A DNA stretch of 64,000 nucleotides from G963669295 sp963669295 (lineage in GTDB: Bacteria; Bacteroidota; Bacteroidia; Flavobacteriales_D; CALLUQ01): assembly GCA_963669295.1 (NCBI GenBank), contig OY769938.1, positions 2,046,001 through 2,110,000 on the forward strand, in the 5' to 3' direction. Of this stretch, positions 62,902-64,000 are shown one piece after another (the first letter of the stretch is position 1; every line of letters starts with the position of its first letter). Position numbers and translations under genes: made by a program. A model generated the notes under the pieces. The model had not been told where the DNA came from. It searched no databases and was given only the letters and a program-made list of their open reading frames with translations.

Positions 62902-62922
62902 GGTGCAAACATTGGTGCAAAC
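62902..62922 (+). repeat. Right arm-type integrase site candidate
   Basis: Two GGTGCAAAC motifs separated by ATT, 28 bp upstream of the integrase ATG. The unit is shared with the left end (53497-53517). A weaker GGTTGGCGCAGAAATC-like copy follows near 62987. Confidence 0.6.
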
Positions 62923-63038
62923 GTTTTCTTAATTAATCTGAATCTCCCTTTATTCTGATTTCCAATAATAATAAGTGTTTTTGGGGGTTGGCGCAGAAAT
63001 CAAGTAAATGAGATTAACTGTAAATAAGGGTTTTGCAG

Positions 63039-63053
63039 TCCGCTCGAGACCTC
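63039..63053 (+). repeat. attR core direct repeat
   Basis: TCCGCTCGAGACCTC, identical to 53424-53438, without the rest of a tRNA gene. Confidence 0.85.
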
Positions 63054-63057
63054 AAAC

Positions 63058-63087
63058 AAAGCCCCCGAAATTTTTCGGGGGCTTTTT
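63058..63087 (+). terminator. Stranded ancestral tRNA-Cys terminator
   Basis: GCCCCCGAAA and TTTCGGGGGC form a perfect 10-bp stem with a 2-nt loop (extendable by A-T pairs), followed by T5, just right of attR. Before insertion it would have followed tRNA-Cys directly. Confidence 0.8.
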
Positions 63088-63137
63088 GTTGAGAAAAAAT
63101 GCGGAGCTCGCTCTGGCATTTTTTCTCAACAAAAAGC
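63081..63137. repeat. Perfect 22-bp inverted repeat
   Basis: Arms 63081-63102 and 63116-63137 are exact reverse complements (starting GCTTTTTGTTGAG), with a 13-nt loop. The left arm overlaps the T-tract of the terminator, so the two hairpins cannot both form fully. A GCTCCGC/GCGGAGC hairpin follows at 63140-63157. Confidence 0.75.
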
Positions 63138-63336
63138 AAGCTCCGCTATTGCGGAGCGGCTTAGTTTGAAGCACCATTAATCAAAACCAGATCAACGCAG
63201 TTAATCCTTGTGTAGCGGAGCCCGCACCACACCTTTTCTTTCAATAAAAGCGAAAAACAGTAAAAAAACGGCATTCAACATGGTGCCAATTCAGAGAAAA
63301 GTTTTAAATTGATGAGTACACGTTAACTTAGATGCC

Positions 63337-64000
63337 ATGAATATTAAAAAGATTGTATTGCCCGTAGTTATTGTAGCCTTATCGCTTAGCGCCATGGCTC
63401 AAAAGCCCAAGAAAACACACGATTACAAAAAATTTGCGAAAAAGGCCGTAATGAGCATGATGTACATTGAAAAGATGTATGCCGATGATGCCGCCCTTTC
63501 TTTTATTAGCGATAAGAGTGGTGTTTCGGTAGATGATTTAAAAGCCCAAAAAGCAGCCAACATTACCACGGTAAAAGAGGATGTTAAGTTTATTACCGAT
63601 AATAGCATATATGGTGTTATGGGCACCATAGAATTAACCAACGTGCGCAAAACACCAGTAATGATGGCCGATATTGTAGTGAACTACACCAACAAAACGG
63701 GGTCGTTTCAATTTATTTTAACCAACTGCACGCAAACCAACATTAGTTGGTACATGGGCGATCGTATAGATGCGCAGGGCGAAGGCATTGCCGGGCTTAT
63801 TGCCTTGCGTGCCGAGAAGAAAGAAAAAGCAGAAAATGGCCTGTTGGGCAAAATTGCTGAGGCAGGCGAAAAGGAAAAAGAGCGCAAAGCAGCAGCGGCC
63901 CGCCAGCAGGCCCGCACCGATTCGTTAAACGCCTTGCGCAAAGGGCATTTGGCCAAAACATTTCCCATGGTAGGTACCGATAGATCGTCGAAATATTTTA
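63337..64000 (+). CDS. Hypothetical secreted protein, partial
   Basis: Starts at ATG 63337 with signal peptide MNIKKIVLPVVIVALSLSAMA and runs off the right edge after about 221 codons. The mature part is alpha-beta (MYIEKMYADDAALSFISDKSGV; IVVNYTNKTGSFQFILTNCTQTN), ending in a Lys/Ala/Arg-rich coiled segment (EKEKERKAAAARQQARTDS). No family recognised. It is the first host gene beyond the element. Confidence 0.6.
   Translation, partial: MNIKKIVLPVVIVALSLSAMAQKPKKTHDYKKFAKKAVMSMMYIEKMYADDAALSFISDKSGVSVDDLKAQKAANITTVKEDVKFITDNSIYGVMGTIELTNVRKTPVMMADIVVNYTNKTGSFQFILTNCTQTNISWYMGDRIDAQGEGIAGLIALRAEKKEKAENGLLGKIAEAGEKEKERKAAAARQQARTDSLNALRKGHLAKTFPMVGTDRSSKYF

Larger units (their letters stand above)
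53424..63053. mobile_element. Integrative element in tRNA-Cys
   Basis: A 15-bp direct repeat TCCGCTCGAGACCTC flanks the segment at 53424-53438 (tRNA 3' end) and 63039-63053. The integrase gene (61537-62874) lies next to the right copy. Near-identical 21-bp sites with paired GGTGCAAAC motifs sit inside both ends. Within it are an excisionase-like HTH, a Rep, a restriction-modification module and HNH genes. Cargo between about 53.8 and 58 kb is clearly more AT-rich than the host flanks. Confidence 0.9.

Overview
The window looks like chromosome from a Bacteroidota bacterium, probably of the Flavobacteriales or a near relative. Six long secreted proteins end in type IX secretion (T9SS) C-terminal sorting domains ('YPNP' or 'PNPF' signatures). 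Several genes are preceded by TAnnTTTG-like -7 boxes. A DUF4175 coiled-coil protein, a SiaC/DUF1987 protein and an RteC-like mobile gene also fit. No rRNA or CRISPR array is visible; one tRNA (Cys-GCA) is present.

Layout. 1-18 kb is rich in secreted and surface proteins: a lysyl-oxidase-like protein (cut by the window edge, with an apparent frameshift in its signal peptide), an aspzincin-like metalloprotease, two FG-GAP/UnbV proteins, a five-haem cytochrome with a T9SS tail, a CotH-kinase-like protein and a large BNR-repeat protein. 18.7-25.7 kb is a molybdenum locus: a tight operon of a fused ECF-type membrane protein with two molybdenum-storage (MosA/MosB-like) subunits faces a modABC molybdate importer, with one T9SS protein between them. 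25.8-42 kb holds a methyltransferase and glycosyltransferase pair, an ECF sigma factor with a membrane partner carrying a TonB-like C-terminus, TPR proteins, a TPR-SpoIIE phosphatase, a papain-like protease, small lipoproteins, an endonuclease/exonuclease/phosphatase gene split by a frameshift, and a second CotH-like protein. 42-53.3 kb is housekeeping: mnmG with two parS-like sites beside it, ybeY, an anti-sigma-type ATPase, a DUF4175 protein, an rRNA methyltransferase, gltX, folB, a tiny Cys-rich CWC gene and a GNAT.

53.4-63.05 kb is a 9.6-kb integrative element inserted in the 3' end of tRNA-Cys. It is bounded by a 15-bp direct repeat and carries near-identical 21-bp presumed integrase arm sites inside both ends. 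It encodes a tyrosine integrase, an excisionase-like HTH protein, a rolling-circle-type Rep, a controller protein, a C5 methyltransferase, a BstYI-like restriction enzyme, two HNH proteins and four poorly known genes. The element supplies the tRNA with a new terminator; the ancestral terminator is stranded beyond the right repeat.

The two most notable systems are the Mo storage operon with its own fused ECF-like membrane protein (18756-21473) and the tRNA-Cys element combining a BstYI-type restriction-modification module with a rolling-circle Rep. All family assignments rest on reading motifs by eye and from memory; no database search was run.
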